64,000 nucleotides of DNA from Bradyrhizobium macuxiense. Its GTDB lineage: Bacteria > Pseudomonadota > Alphaproteobacteria > Rhizobiales > Xanthobacteraceae. Shown in pieces: positions 52,160 through 61,773 of this stretch. The notes under the pieces are model-generated. The model ran no database searches, was not told the origin of the DNA, and saw only the letters and a list, made by a program, of their open reading frames with translations. The DNA lies in NCBI RefSeq assembly GCF_007993935.1, contig NZ_VITY01000003.1, positions 186,001-250,000 of the forward strand. The letters run 5' to 3'. Every line of letters begins with the position of its first letter. Position 1 is the stretch's first letter. The position numbers and the translations under genes are program-made.

Positions 52160-52781
52160 CGGCTCCCCGTGGGGCCATGGTGGTCGCGCGCTGCAGGAAT
52201 TGCGGGGAGTGATGACGCGGCTCGCGGGGTTCGCGCGGGGCCGGACGTTCGGACGGATCGCGGCCAAGCTTGGATTGCAGTTCGACGAGGTCGGTGAAGA
52301 CGTCGGCCTGGCGGCGCAGCTCGTCGGCGATCATCGGCGGCTGGCTGGCAATGGTCGAGATCACGGTGACGCGAACGCCGCGGCGCTGCACGGCCTCGAC
52401 CAGCGAGCGGAAGTCGCCGTCGCCGGAAAACAGAATCATCTGGTCGATATGCTCGGCGAGTTCCATGGCATCGACCGCGAGCTCGATGTCCATGTTGCCC
52501 TTGACCTTGCGGCGGCCGCTGGCGTCGATGAATTCCTTGGTCGCCTTGGTGACGACGGTGTAGCCGTTGTAGTCGAGCCAGTCGATCAACGGACGGATCG
52601 ACGAATACTCCTGATCCTCGATGATCGCCGTGTAGTAGAACGCGCGAAGCAGCGTGCCGCGACTCTGGAATTCCTTCAGGAGGCGCTTGTAGTCGATGTC
52701 GAAGCCCAGCGTTTTTGCGGTGGCGTAAAGATTGGCTCCGTCGATGAAGAGCGCGATCTTGTTGGAAACAGGTGACGACAT
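52140..52781 (-). CDS. NYN-domain (LabA/DUF88-like) putative ribonuclease
   Basis: A 213-residue protein with an NYN (PIN-like) domain. NKIALFIDGANLYATAKTLG carries the first acidic metal ligand, KGNMDIELAVDAMELAEHID the second, and MILFSGDGDFRSLVEAVQRR the third; this arrangement suggests a metal-dependent RNase. The last 50 residues are a disordered Arg/Pro-rich tail ending ADDDFDE. The ATG is used rather than the TTG before it. Alphaproteobacteria commonly have one such protein; targets are unknown. It is the upstream partner of the uracil-DNA glycosylase gene. Confidence 0.92.
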   Translation of the reverse strand: MSSPVSNKIALFIDGANLYATAKTLGFDIDYKRLLKEFQSRGTLLRAFYYTAIIEDQEYSSIRPLIDWLDYNGYTVVTKATKEFIDASGRRKVKGNMDIELAVDAMELAEHIDQMILFSGDGDFRSLVEAVQRRGVRVTVISTIASQPPMIADELRRQADVFTDLVELQSKLGRDPSERPAPREPREPRHHSPQFLQRATTMAPRGADDDFDE

Positions 52782-53141
52782 CAAAGTGTTCTCGCGTGGT
52801 TGTTAGTGTTCTTAGCGCGGCGGTGATCAACCGCGCGCAATTTCCGGCGTTGCTGCCTAAAGTTCAGTGAATCTTTCCCCACGACAGTCACCACCGCAAT
52901 TATGGTGAGGCGAGGGCAAAAAGCCTAGACCTTTGACATTGCAATGAAGAGATTTACTTGTCTGGGACAGCAACCTAGCCATGTCGTCAGACGCTCCGGC
53001 CCTTCTGGCCCCGGCAGACCGGGTTATCAGAGCCTGTTGGGAAGGCAAATCACAAATTTTGCCTTGCGAAACCGGGGCTAGCGCTATAACTAACCCTCAT
53101 AACCTACATGTTCGGTCCCTTTTACCACGGAGCGCCTCGAG
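52782..53141. other. 360-base intergenic region between NYN gene and rpoZ
   Basis: Divergent promoter region. Stop codons are frequent in all frames and composition is AT-richer than coding. It contains the dyad AAGGCAAA (53042-53049) and TTTGCCTT (53058-53065) with an eight-base loop, about 76 bases before rpoZ. This could be an operator or an mRNA leader hairpin. No gene is seen. Confidence 0.5.
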
Positions 53142-53534
53142 ATGGCTCGCGTCACCGTCGAAGATTGCATTGATAAGGTCGACAATCGTTTCGACCTCGT
53201 CCTGTTGGCTGCGCACCGCGCCCGGATGATCTCGTCGGGATCGCAACTCACGGTTGATCGCGACAACGACAAGAACCCGGTCGTGTCGCTGCGCGAGATT
53301 GCCGATTCGACGATCTCGCCGGAAGACCTGAAGGAGGAATTGGTACACTCCCTGCAGAAGTTCGTCGAGGTGGACGAGCCCGAGCCGGACACTGTGCCGC
53401 TGATCGGTTCCGCTGGTGCCAGCGTCGACGCCGACGACACCGAGGTCGCGGTCGAGCGCATGACCGAGGAAGAGCTGCTCAAGGGCCTCGAGGGCCTCGC
53501 GCCCCCGGAAGAGCAGCCCGAGGAAGACGAGTAA
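53142..53534 (+). CDS. rpoZ: RNA polymerase omega subunit
   Basis: A 130-residue omega subunit that helps assemble and stabilise RNA polymerase and, in Proteobacteria, contributes a ppGpp site. [20 protein letters not shown] and [20 protein letters not shown] are the conserved N-terminal helices; the C-terminal half is acidic ([18 protein letters not shown]). Length is typical of Alphaproteobacteria. It is followed by a strong terminator and then rsh, the ppGpp synthetase gene, a widespread neighbourhood. Confidence 0.96.
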   Translation: MARVTVEDCIDKVDNRFDLVLLAAHRARMISSGSQLTVDRDNDKNPVVSLREIADSTISPEDLKEELVHSLQKFVEVDEPEPDTVPLIGSAGASVDADDTEVAVERMTEEELLKGLEGLAPPEEQPEEDE

Positions 53535-53572
53535 GCTCGTCCCTTCAGCCCCCGGTTTCGAACGGATTTGAA

Positions 53573-53600
53573 AAAGGCCCGGACATTGCTCCGGGCCTTT
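53573..53600 (+). terminator. Rho-independent terminator after rpoZ
   Basis: AAAGGCCCGGA-CATTGC-TCCGGGCCTTT is a perfect 11-base stem with a six-base loop, followed by GCTTTTGTT. The GC-rich stem with A/T flanks and the short T-run make this the clearest terminator in the window. It separates rpoZ from rsh. Confidence 0.9.
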
Positions 53601-53753
53601 GCTTTTGTTGACAATTTTGCTGTTACGGTGCGTCCTATGCGGGCGCGGGAAATTGAATGGTTCCAGGGCCCGTGCGGGGTGCAGCTTCATTCGAAAGCGC
53701 ACTAGATTGAGGAAGAAGGGACGTTCGGGTCCCGCGCGAGAGGCAGCGAGTTC

Positions 53754-56045
53754 ATGGCGTATCGACGCCGCAGTTCCATCCAGATGCAGGCTGCGACCGA
53801 AACGGTCGCGGTGGCGCCGGCGTCGTCCACGGCGGAGAGGCCGGTCAAGCCGCGGACGCGCATGATGCGACAATATGACCTCGTCGAACGCGTCCGTTCC
53901 TATAACCCCGATACCAACGAGGACCTGCTCAACCGCGCCTATGTCTACGCCATGAAGGCGCACGGCACGCAGATGCGAGCCTCCGGCGATCCCTATTTCT
54001 CGCACCCGCTCGAGGTCGCCGCGATCCTCACCAACCTCAAGCTCGACGACGCCACGATCGTGGCGGCGCTGCTGCACGACACGATCGAGGACACCGAGGC
54101 GACGCGGGCCGAGATCGATCATGTGTTCGGCCATGAGATCGGCGCACTGGTCGAGGGACTGACCAAGTTGAAGCGGCTGGAACTGGTGTCGCGCGAGGCC
54201 AAGCAGGCCGAGAATCTGCGCAAGCTGCTGCTCGCGATCGCCGACGATGTCCGCGTGCTGCTGATCAAGCTCGCCGATCGCCTGCACAACATGCGGACCA
54301 TGGAGTTCATGCCGCCGGCCTCGCGCCGCCGCATCGCCGAGGAGACGCTGGATATCTATGCGCCGCTGGCCGGCCGCATGGGCATGCAGGAGATGCGCGA
54401 GGAACTCGAGGATCTGTCGTTCTTCGTGCTCGATCCCGAGGCCTATGCGGTGGTCAAGCAACGGCTCGATTCACTGGCCGAGCGCAACCGCAATTTGATC
54501 GGCGAGATCGAAACCCAGCTCTCCAAGAACCTGCAGAAGAACGGCATCACCGCGCGGGTGTTCGGCCGCCGCAAGCAGCCGTTTTCGATCTGGACCAAGA
54601 TGGAGCGCAAGTCGGTCGGTTTCGAGCAGCTGTCCGACATCTACGGCTTCCGCGTCATCCTCGACGATGTCGGCGCCTGCTACCGCGCGCTCGGCATCGT
54701 CCACACCACCTGGCCGGTCGTGCCGGGCCGCTTCAAGGACTACATCTCGACCCCGAAGCAGAACGACTACCGGTCGATCCACACCACCGTGATCGGCCCG
54801 GGCAAGCAGCGCGTCGAGCTGCAGATCCGCACCGAGGAGATGAACCAGATCGCCGAGTTCGGCATCGCCGCGCATGCCTTCTACAAGGAAGGGGCCGGCT
54901 CGCCGCATGAGCGGCTGAAGCACGAGTCCAACGCTTTCGCCTGGCTGCGCCACACCATCGGCATCCTCTCGGAAAGCTCCAATCCGGAAGAATTCCTCGA
55001 GCATACCAAGCTCGAGCTGTTCCACGACCAGGTGTTCTGCTTCACGCCGAAGGGCAAATTGATCGCGCTGCCGCGCAACGCCAACGTGATCGATTTCGCC
55101 TATGCCGTGCACACCGGCGTCGGCAACAGCGCGGTCGGCTGCAAGATCAACGGCAAGTTCGCGCCGCTGTCGTCGGAGCTGCAGAATGGCGACGAGGTCG
55201 AGGTGCTGACCTCGAAGGCGCAGTCGGCGCCGCCGTCGGCCTGGGAGGCGCTCGCCCGCACCGGCAAGGCGCGCGCCGCGATCCGGCGTGCCACCCGCGA
55301 TGCCGTGCGCGACCAGTATGCCGGCCTCGGCCGCCGCATCGTCGACCGCCTGTTTGCCCGCGCCAAGATCGAATATGCCGACGACAAGCTGAAGGGCGCG
55401 TTGCCGCGGCTCGCGCGCACCTCGATCGAGGAGGTGATGGCCTCGGTCGGACGCGGCGAGATCAAGGCCTCCGACGTCGCGCGCGCGATGTATCCCGACT
55501 ACAAGGAAGAGCGGCTGGTGCGCTACGGCGCCAAGAAGGGGCTCGCCGCCAAGCTGAAGACGCAGACCCCGCCGCATCCGGCGCGCGCCACCTCGGTGAT
55601 CCCGGTGCGCGGCATCAATTCCGACCTGCCGGTGAAGTTCGCGCCGAACGGCGGCGCCGTGCCGGGCGACCGGATCGTCGGCATCGTCACGCCGGGCGAG
55701 GGGATCACGATCTACCCGATCCAGTCGCCGGCGCTGAAGGATTTCGAGGAGGAGCCGGAGCGCTGGCTCGACGTGCGCTGGGATATCGACGAGACCATGC
55801 CGCAGCGCTTCCCGGCGCGTATCCTGATCCACAATGTCAACGAGCCCGGCAGCCTCGCGCAGATCGCAACCGTGATCGCCGAGCACGACGGCAATATCGA
55901 CAACATCCACATGTCGCGCCAGTCACCGGATTTCACGGAGCTGACCATCGATCTTGAGGTCTATGACCTCAAGCATCTCCTCGCTATCATCGCGCAGTTG
56001 CGCGCCAAGGCCGTTGTCGCAAAGGTCGAGCGCGTCAATGGGTAG
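53754..56045 (+). CDS. rsh: RelA/SpoT-family bifunctional (p)ppGpp synthetase/hydrolase
   Basis: A 763-residue long RSH protein, the single stringent-response enzyme usual in Alphaproteobacteria. The HD hydrolase domain has [20 protein letters not shown] and [20 protein letters not shown] (HD pair, about residues 80-125). The synthetase has [20 protein letters not shown] and [23 protein letters not shown] follows ([20 protein letters not shown]), then helical and zinc-finger-like parts and a C-terminal ACT domain ([20 protein letters not shown]). Hydrolase residues appear intact, so it should be bifunctional. It lies after rpoZ and before pdxJ. Confidence 0.96.
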   Translation: MAYRRRSSIQMQAATETVAVAPASSTAERPVKPRTRMMRQYDLVERVRSYNPDTNEDLLNRAYVYAMKAHGTQMRASGDPYFSHPLEVAAILTNLKLDDATIVAALLHDTIEDTEATRAEIDHVFGHEIGALVEGLTKLKRLELVSREAKQAENLRKLLLAIADDVRVLLIKLADRLHNMRTMEFMPPASRRRIAEETLDIYAPLAGRMGMQEMREELEDLSFFVLDPEAYAVVKQRLDSLAERNRNLIGEIETQLSKNLQKNGITARVFGRRKQPFSIWTKMERKSVGFEQLSDIYGFRVILDDVGACYRALGIVHTTWPVVPGRFKDYISTPKQNDYRSIHTTVIGPGKQRVELQIRTEEMNQIAEFGIAAHAFYKEGAGSPHERLKHESNAFAWLRHTIGILSESSNPEEFLEHTKLELFHDQVFCFTPKGKLIALPRNANVIDFAYAVHTGVGNSAVGCKINGKFAPLSSELQNGDEVEVLTSKAQSAPPSAWEALARTGKARAAIRRATRDAVRDQYAGLGRRIVDRLFARAKIEYADDKLKGALPRLARTSIEEVMASVGRGEIKASDVARAMYPDYKEERLVRYGAKKGLAAKLKTQTPPHPARATSVIPVRGINSDLPVKFAPNGGAVPGDRIVGIVTPGEGITIYPIQSPALKDFEEEPERWLDVRWDIDETMPQRFPARILIHNVNEPGSLAQIATVIAEHDGNIDNIHMSRQSPDFTELTIDLEVYDLKHLLAIIAQLRAKAVVAKVERVNG

Positions 56046-56137
56046 GATGGATGCGTAGGGCATCGGCTAGCGCAAGCAACGCCGTCCTTCGAAGGGTTGC
56101 GCCCGCGCATGACAGGCTAGAATTGCAGGTTGGTGAA

Positions 56138-56899
56138 ATGTCAAAGGCTGCTCCCCTCCGTCTCGGTATCAATGTCGATCACGTCGCGACCCTGCGCAAT
56201 GCGCGGGGCGGGGCGCGGCCCGATCCGGTGCGGCTGGCGCTTGCCGCGATCGCGGCCGGCGCCGACGGGATCACCGCGCACCTGCGCGAGGACCGGCGTC
56301 ACATCCGCGACGAGGACATGGCGCGGCTCAAGGCCGAGATCTCCAAGCCGCTGAATTTCGAGATGGCGGCCACCGACGACATGCTGCGGATCTCGCTCGC
56401 CACCAAGCCGCACGCGGTCTGCCTGGTGCCGGAACGGCGCCAGGAACTCACCACCGAGGGCGGCCTCGACGTGGTCGGCCAGCACAATGCGCTGGCGCCG
56501 TTCATCGCGCGGCTCAACGATGCCGGCATCCGGGTGTCGCTGTTCATCGCCGCCGATCACAGGCAGATCGAGATGGCCGCCAAGCTGAAAGCGCCGGTGA
56601 TCGAGATCCACACCGGCGGCTGGTGCGATGCCGTGGTCGACGGTCACAAGGACAAGGCGGAGGCCGAATGGAAGCGCATCGTCGCCGGCGCGAAGCTCGC
56701 GCAGGCAGCGGGGCTCGAGGTCCATGCCGGCCACGGGCTCGACTATGAGACCGCGGAGACGATTTCCGCGCTGCCCGAAATCCGCGAGCTCAACATCGGC
56801 TATTTCATGATGGGCGAGGCGCTGTTCGTCGGCATCGCCGAGACGGTGCGCGAGATGCGCGCGGCGATGGACCGCGGCCGCGCCAAGGTCGGCGCATGA
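56138..56899 (+). CDS. pdxJ: pyridoxine 5'-phosphate synthase
   Basis: A 253-residue TIM-barrel enzyme for the last step of vitamin B6 ring closure from deoxyxylulose 5-phosphate and aminoacetone phosphate. [20 protein letters not shown] is the hallmark opening; [20 protein letters not shown] and [20 protein letters not shown] follow; [10 protein letters not shown] and [14 protein letters not shown] are near the end. The ATG at 56138 has AGGTTGGTGAA before it; the frame opens earlier without family sequence. Its TGA overlaps the acpS ATG (ATGA), so the two are translated together. Confidence 0.97.
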   Translation: MSKAAPLRLGINVDHVATLRNARGGARPDPVRLALAAIAAGADGITAHLREDRRHIRDEDMARLKAEISKPLNFEMAATDDMLRISLATKPHAVCLVPERRQELTTEGGLDVVGQHNALAPFIARLNDAGIRVSLFIAADHRQIEMAAKLKAPVIEIHTGGWCDAVVDGHKDKAEAEWKRIVAGAKLAQAAGLEVHAGHGLDYETAETISALPEIRELNIGYFMMGEALFVGIAETVREMRAAMDRGRAKVGA

Positions 56900-57312
56900 T
56901 CATCGGCATCGGCTCCGACCTGATCGACATCACCCGGATCGCGAAGGTGATCGAGCGGCACGGCGAGCGCTTCCTCGACCGCATCTTTACCGACGCCGAA
57001 CGCGCCAAGGCGCTGCGCCGCGCCAACAGCGAGAAGATGGTGGTCGCAACCTACGCCAAGCGCTTCGCCGCCAAGGAGGCCTGCTCCAAGGCGCTCGGCA
57101 CCGGTATCCGGCGCGGGGTGTGGTGGAAGGACATGGGGGTCGTGAACCTGCCGGGAGGGCGGCCGTCGATGCAGCTGACCGGCGGCGCGCTGGCCCGGCT
57201 GCAGGAACTGACGCCCGAGGGCATGCAGGCGCAGATCGACCTGTCGATCACGGACGACTGGCCGCTGGCGCAGGCCTTCGTCATAATTTCGGCGGTTGGC
57301 CCGGCCAGATGA
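56896..57312 (+). CDS. acpS: holo-[acyl-carrier-protein] synthase
   Basis: A 138-residue phosphopantetheinyl transferase that activates acyl carrier protein. [20 protein letters not shown] contains the magnesium-binding Asp; [20 protein letters not shown] carries the second metal ligand and lysine; [20 protein letters not shown] is the usual last strand. It overlaps pdxJ by four bases, and lepB follows about 280 bases later; pdxJ-acpS-lepB-rnc-era is the standard alphaproteobacterial order. Confidence 0.97.
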   Translation: MIIGIGSDLIDITRIAKVIERHGERFLDRIFTDAERAKALRRANSEKMVVATYAKRFAAKEACSKALGTGIRRGVWWKDMGVVNLPGGRPSMQLTGGALARLQELTPEGMQAQIDLSITDDWPLAQAFVIISAVGPAR

Positions 57313-57358
57313 GCGCGCGGCGCCGGAATCTGCCGGAAAACTTCAGCAAACTAAAAAA

Positions 57359-57376
57359 TCATTGACATTTCAATGA
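57359..57376. promoter_or_regulatory. inverted repeat upstream of lepB
   Basis: TCATTGA-CATT-TCAATGA is a perfect seven-base dyad in an AT-rich part of the 283-base acpS-lepB gap. TTGACA (57362-57367) within it could be a -35 box for a lepB promoter; no clear -10 follows at 17 bases. Function uncertain. Confidence 0.35.
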
Positions 57377-57595
57377 ATTGCGAAGTTTTGAGGCGGCGAT
57401 TGATTGCGCCCCTGCGAACAACCGTCTAAAACGCCGCAGGGTATATCGAGCGAGACGCGGATTTCGGGTTTACGCCGGAATTTGCCCTCAAGATCAGAAT
57501 CAAGGCCATTTTCCTCAGGCGGGGTCGAACACCTCGCGTGGAGAGAACGTTCTGCCACCGCGTGGGCATCAGGGCCCGCGGGAATTGGGAAAGCA

Positions 57596-58357
57596 ATGAG
57601 CGCGACCACCGGGACCAAATCTGAGAGCGGCTTGGGCGAGACCATCCGCGTCGTCATCCATGCCCTTCTGATCGCGCTCGTCATCCGCACCTTCCTGTTC
57701 CAGCCGTTCAACATCCCCTCGGGGTCGATGAAGGCGACGCTGCTGGTCGGCGACTATCTGTTCGTCTCGAAATATTCGTATGGCTACAGCCACTATTCGA
57801 TCCCGTTCTCGCCGAACATTTTCTCGGGCCGCATCTTCGGCTCGGAACCGAACCGCGGCGACATCGTGGTGTTTCGCCTGCCGCGCGATGACTCCACCGA
57901 CTACATCAAGCGCGTCATCGGCCTGCCGGGCGACCGCATCGAGGTCCGCAACGGGCTGCTCTACATCAACGATGAGCCGATCAAGCGCGAGCGGCTGAGC
58001 GATTTCATCGGCGAGGACCCCTGCGGCTCGGCGGATGCCACCGCCCGGGTCAAGCGCTGGAAGGAAACGCTGCCGAACGGCGTCAGCTACGAGACGCTGG
58101 ACTGCACCGACAACAGCTACATGGACAACACCATCGTCTACACCGTTCCGCCCGGGCATTTCTTCATGATGGGCGACAACCGCGACAACTCCACCGACAG
58201 CCGATTCCTGTCGCAGGTCGGCTACGTGCCGTTCGAGAACATCATCGGGCGCGCCCAGATGATCTTCTTCTCGATCGCCGAGGGTGAGCAGGCCTGGATG
58301 GTCTGGCGCTGGCCGTTCGCGGTGCGGTGGAACCGCCTATTCTCCATCGTGCGATGA
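57596..58357 (+). CDS. lepB: signal peptidase I
   Basis: A 253-residue type I signal peptidase, anchored by one N-terminal helix (IRVVIHALLIALVIRTFLFQ). The nucleophile is the Ser of FNIPSGSMKATLLVGDYLFV, the general-base lysine is in DSTDYIKRVIGLPGDRIEVR, and MGDNRDNSTDSRFL is the third signature. The catalytic face lies in the periplasm. The frame is open upstream but family sequence begins at this ATG. Its stop overlaps the rnc start (ATGA). Confidence 0.96.
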   Translation: MSATTGTKSESGLGETIRVVIHALLIALVIRTFLFQPFNIPSGSMKATLLVGDYLFVSKYSYGYSHYSIPFSPNIFSGRIFGSEPNRGDIVVFRLPRDDSTDYIKRVIGLPGDRIEVRNGLLYINDEPIKRERLSDFIGEDPCGSADATARVKRWKETLPNGVSYETLDCTDNSYMDNTIVYTVPPGHFFMMGDNRDNSTDSRFLSQVGYVPFENIIGRAQMIFFSIAEGEQAWMVWRWPFAVRWNRLFSIVR

Positions 58358-59175
58358 ACGACGATACCGCAGCCATCAACGATCAAGCGCCGACCGGCGA
58401 GCCGAGCCAGACGCCTGCCGCCGAAAGCACAGCCGCGCCGAAGAAGCGGCGCAGCAAGGCTGCCAAGGCGGCTGAAGAGAAGGCGGCGATCGCCGGCACC
58501 GAGGCGCGCATCGGCTATACGTTCTCGGATGCCGCGCTGCTGACCACTGCGTTCACCCACGTCTCCGCGCTGAAGCCCGCCACCCGCAACCGCGCCGACA
58601 GCTACCAGCGGCTGGAATTCCTCGGCGACCACGTGCTCGGGCTGATCGTATCAGACATGCTGTTCCGGGCGTTCCCGAAGGCCGACGAGGGCGAATTGTC
58701 GAAGCGGCTCGCCGACCTCGTGCGCAAGGAGAGCTGCGCCGATGTCGCCAAGGCGCTCGGGCTGCTCGAGGACATCAAGCTCGGCATGGTGAAGGCGGTC
58801 GAGGGCGCGCGGCTGCGCAAGTCCGTGCTCGGCGATATCTGCGAGGCGGTGATCGGGGCGATCTTCCTCGACGGCGGCTACGAGGCCGCGCGCCAGTTCG
58901 TCGAGCGCAACTGGACCGAGCGCATGCACAAGCTGCGCCGGCCGCTGCGCGATCCCAAGACCGTGTTGCAGGAATGGGCGCAGGGCAAGGGATTGCCGAC
59001 GCCGGTCTATCGCGAGGTCGAACGCACCGGCCCGCACCATGATCCGCAATTCCGCGTTGCGGTTGACCTGCCGGGCCTCGCCTCCGCCGAGGGCCTCGGC
59101 GGCAACAAGCGCGCGGCAGAGAAGGCAGCAGCATCCGCGATGATCGAGCGTGAAGGCGTCGGTACCAATGACTGA
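58354..59175 (+). CDS. rnc: ribonuclease III
   Basis: A 273-residue double-strand-specific RNase that processes rRNA and other transcripts. After a 40-residue Ala/Lys-rich N-terminal extension (APKKRRSKAAKAAEEKAAIA), the RNase III signature is YQRLEFLGDHVLGLIVSDML, and the second metal site is GDICEAVIGAIFLDGGYEAA. The C-terminal dsRNA-binding domain spans DPKTVLQEWAQGKGLPTPVY to NKRAAEKAAASAMIEREGVG. It overlaps lepB by four bases and era by eight, so the three are co-translated. Confidence 0.97.
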   Translation: MNDDTAAINDQAPTGEPSQTPAAESTAAPKKRRSKAAKAAEEKAAIAGTEARIGYTFSDAALLTTAFTHVSALKPATRNRADSYQRLEFLGDHVLGLIVSDMLFRAFPKADEGELSKRLADLVRKESCADVAKALGLLEDIKLGMVKAVEGARLRKSVLGDICEAVIGAIFLDGGYEAARQFVERNWTERMHKLRRPLRDPKTVLQEWAQGKGLPTPVYREVERTGPHHDPQFRVAVDLPGLASAEGLGGNKRAAEKAAASAMIEREGVGTND

Positions 59176-60091
59176 CGAAGCCAAAGGGCAGGGAGACGCG
59201 ACGCGCTGTGGCTTCGTCGCGCTGATCGGTGCGCCCAATGTCGGCAAGTCGACGCTGGTCAACGCGCTGGTGGGCTCCAAGGTCACCATCGTGTCGCGCA
59301 AGGTGCAGACCACCCGCGCGCTGATCCGCGGCATCGTGATCGAAGGCAACGCGCAGATCATCCTGGTCGATACGCCCGGCATTTTCGCGCCGCGGCGCCG
59401 GCTCGACCGCGCCATGGTGTCGACCGCCTGGAGCGGCGCCCACGATGCCGATCTCGTCTGCGTGCTGCTCGACGCCAAGTCGGGTCTCGACGAGGAGGCC
59501 AACGCGATCCTGGCCAAGCTCGAAACCGTCGCGCATCCGAAGATCCTGGTGCTCAACAAGGTCGACCTGGTGCAGCGCGAGAAGCTGCTGGCGCTGGCGC
59601 AGGCCGCCAACGAGCGGATGCGCTTCGAGCACACCTTTATGATTTCGGCGCTGTCGGGTGACGGCGTCGACGATTTGCGCCAGGCGCTGGCGAAGATGGT
59701 GCCCGCGGGACCGTTCCTCTATCCCGAGGACCAGATGTCGGATGCACCGATGCGGCATCTGGCGGCCGAGATCACCCGCGAGAAGATCTACAGCCACCTG
59801 CACCAGGAACTGCCGTACCAGTCGACGGTCGAGACCGACAGCTGGACCGATCGCAAGGACAAGTCGATCCGCATCGAGCAGACGATCTTTGTCGAGCGCG
59901 AGAGCCAGCGCAAGATCGTGCTCGGCAAGGGCGGCGCCACCATCAAGTCGATCGGCGCGCAGGCGCGCGCCGAGATCGCCGAGATCATGGGCGTACCGGT
60001 GCATCTGTTCCTGTTCGTCAAGGTGCGCGAGAACTGGGGCGACGATCCCGACCGCTACAAGGAAATGGGACTGGACTTCCCCAAGGAATAA
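59168..60091 (+). CDS. era: GTPase Era
   Basis: A 307-residue GTPase needed for 16S rRNA maturation and 30S assembly. G1 is LIGAPNVGKSTLVNALVGSK, G3 is ILVDTPGIFAPRRRLD, G4 is ILVLNKVDLVQREKL; the KH RNA-binding domain is at the C-terminus with VLGKGGATIKSIGAQARAEI. The ATG overlaps the rnc end by eight bases; another in-frame start six codons upstream is less likely. Length is normal. Confidence 0.97.
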   Translation: MTDEAKGQGDATRCGFVALIGAPNVGKSTLVNALVGSKVTIVSRKVQTTRALIRGIVIEGNAQIILVDTPGIFAPRRRLDRAMVSTAWSGAHDADLVCVLLDAKSGLDEEANAILAKLETVAHPKILVLNKVDLVQREKLLALAQAANERMRFEHTFMISALSGDGVDDLRQALAKMVPAGPFLYPEDQMSDAPMRHLAAEITREKIYSHLHQELPYQSTVETDSWTDRKDKSIRIEQTIFVERESQRKIVLGKGGATIKSIGAQARAEIAEIMGVPVHLFLFVKVRENWGDDPDRYKEMGLDFPKE

Positions 60092-60105
60092 CAGCCGGCG
60101 TCGCA

Positions 60106-60486
60106 ATGAACGTGCCCAGAAATGTGTTGTGGTTTGAGGTGCTGCTCTATCTGTCGCTGACGCTCGACGCGTTGTCGGTGGCGTTCCAGGACCGCACGCC
60201 GACCATCGAGAGAACCGAGCAGATCATCACGGGCGAGACCCTGACCGCCGGCTGCATGATCCTGCTGCTGGTGTATTTCGTCCGGCTCGCCGCGCAGCAC
60301 CGCAAGAACTGGCCGCGCTGGGTGCTGGCCGCGATGCTGGTGATATCGGTGCTGTCGCTGGTCCAGGTGATCGGCGACAGGGGCCTGGAGCTCGACAGCG
60401 CCATCGAGGTGGTGTCGTGCATCCTGACCACGGCCGGGCTGTATTATTCCTTCACCGGCGACGCACAGGGCTGGTTCAACGCGTAA
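60106..60486 (+). CDS. small multi-pass membrane protein between era and recO
   Basis: A 126-residue protein with four hydrophobic segments: VLWFEVLLYLSLTLDALSVA, LTAGCMILLLVYFVRLAAQH, WVLAAMLVISVLSLVQVIGD and IEVVSCILTTAGLYYSF. It starts 14 bases after era and is on the same strand, so it is probably in the operon. The arrangement is that of small uncharacterised inner-membrane proteins; no function is assigned. A palindromic repeat follows it before recO. Confidence 0.85.
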   Translation: MNVPRNVLWFEVLLYLSLTLDALSVAFQDRTPTIERTEQIITGETLTAGCMILLLVYFVRLAAQHRKNWPRWVLAAMLVISVLSLVQVIGDRGLELDSAIEVVSCILTTAGLYYSFTGDAQGWFNA

Positions 60487-60493
60487 GCGCTGC

Positions 60494-60576
60494 GTAGGGC
60501 GGGTTAGCTGAAAGCGTAACCCGCCGTGTAACTTCCTGGCGATATCGGCGGATTACGCTGCGCTAATCCGCCCTAC
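60494..60576. repeat. intergenic inverted-repeat element
   Basis: GTAGGGCGGGTTAGC at the left pairs with GCTAATCCGCCCTAC at the right, with inner arms GTAACCCGCC and GGCGGATTAC also partly pairing. It ends 17 bases before the recO start. It belongs to the dispersed Bradyrhizobium palindrome class. Confidence 0.8.
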
Positions 60577-60593
60577 ATGATACTTTTGCAATC

Positions 60594-61343
60594 ATGGAAT
60601 GGACCGACGAAGGCATCGTGCTGGGCGTGCGGCGGCATGGCGAATCCTCCGCCATCGTCGAGCTGTTGACGCGCGAGCATGGCCGCCATCTCGGCCTCGT
60701 GCGCGGCGGCGCCAGCTCGCGGATGCGGCCGCTGCTGCAACCCGGCAACAGCGTCACCGCGGTGTGGCGGGCGCGGCTCGACGAGCATCTCGGCATGTAC
60801 ACGCTGGAGGGCACCCGGCTGCGCGCGGCGACACTGCTTGCCTCGTCGCATGCCGTCTACGGCGTGACCCATCTGGCTGCGCTGGCACGGCTGCTGCCGG
60901 AGCGCGATCCGCATGAAGACATCTACGAGATGCTGCAGGGGACGCTCGACGATTTCGACGACGCCGGCGTTGCCGCCGTGCACCTGATCCGGTTCGAACT
61001 CGCGATGCTGACCGAGCTCGGCTTCGGGCTCGACCTGGAGAACTGTGCGGCCACCGGGGAGACCGCCGACCTGATCTATGTGTCGCCGAAGTCCGGCGGC
61101 GCCGTGTCCCGGGCCGCGGGCGAGCCGTGGCGCGACCGGCTGTTGCCGTTGCCGGCGTTCCTGCGCGAAGGCGAGGGTGGCGCCAACAGCTGGTCGGAGC
61201 AGGACCTGCGCGACGGTTTTGCGGTCACCGGCCTGTTCCTGCTCCGCCACGTGCTGGAGCCCCGCGGCCAGGGCCATTCCGACGCCCGCGACGGCTTCAT
61301 CAACGCCGTGACCAGGCGGCGGAGCCGGCTGGCCGGGACGTGA
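60594..61343 (+). CDS. recO: DNA repair protein RecO
   Basis: A 249-residue RecO, which anneals SSB-coated DNA and, with RecR, loads Rec[21 protein letters not shown] is the OB-fold opening; [20 protein letters not shown] and [20 protein letters not shown] are conserved; [20 protein letters not shown] leads into the C-terminal helical part. The four-cysteine zinc site of some RecO proteins is absent (one Cys seen), as in many Proteobacteria. Length is normal. It follows the era operon after a palindrome. Confidence 0.96.
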   Translation: MEWTDEGIVLGVRRHGESSAIVELLTREHGRHLGLVRGGASSRMRPLLQPGNSVTAVWRARLDEHLGMYTLEGTRLRAATLLASSHAVYGVTHLAALARLLPERDPHEDIYEMLQGTLDDFDDAGVAAVHLIRFELAMLTELGFGLDLENCAATGETADLIYVSPKSGGAVSRAAGEPWRDRLLPLPAFLREGEGGANSWSEQDLRDGFAVTGLFLLRHVLEPRGQGHSDARDGFINAVTRRRSRLAGT

Positions 61344-61434
61344 GCGCTGACGTTGCCGCGCCCCCTGTCATGCAGCGGGGAACCAAATCGTCCCCTGGTG
61401 CGTTTGGGACCGTGGTTCCATCGAAGGGCGACCG

Positions 61435-61692
61435 ATGTTTCTGCGGGGAATTGTCATTTCGGCGGCGTTGCTGACGCTGGCGCCGGACGCCAATGCCGGC
61501 GAGCAGGGGAGCGTCATCCGTCGCGTCTCCTGCACCGTGGTTCGCTACTACGTCGCCCGATATTCGGCCGCCGCGGCCGAAAGCTGGGCGCGCGCCCACG
61601 GCGCAACCGACGCCGAGATCGAAATCGCCCGCCATTGCCTCAAGGAGACGCCGGTCAAAACCCTGCAGGCGGCCAACCGGTCCGCGCAGTAG
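61435..61692 (+). CDS. small secreted protein before parC
   Basis: An 85-residue protein opening MFLRGIVISAALLTLAPDAN, a signal peptide with likely cleavage after NAG or nearby. The mature part is helical (SVIRRVSCTVVRYYVARYSA, AAAESWARAHGATDAEIEIA, RHCLKETPVKTLQAANRSAQ) with two cysteines 33 residues apart. Similar small periplasmic proteins with RYYVARYSxAxAExWAR occur in Bradyrhizobium; function unknown. It is 91 bases after recO and 81 before parC. Confidence 0.85.
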   Translation: MFLRGIVISAALLTLAPDANAGEQGSVIRRVSCTVVRYYVARYSAAAAESWARAHGATDAEIEIARHCLKETPVKTLQAANRSAQ

Positions 61693-61773
61693 GTGCACGA
61701 ATCAGGTGAATCCGCCCGCGTTTGACACGATTCGCGGCTTGCCCGATTCAGCGCAAAAGTCTAACGCCTCCCC

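Noticed and set aside
54471..55910. 479-codon minus-strand frame
   Set aside because: Antisense to rsh; the translation is Asp/Val/Leu/Arg filler.
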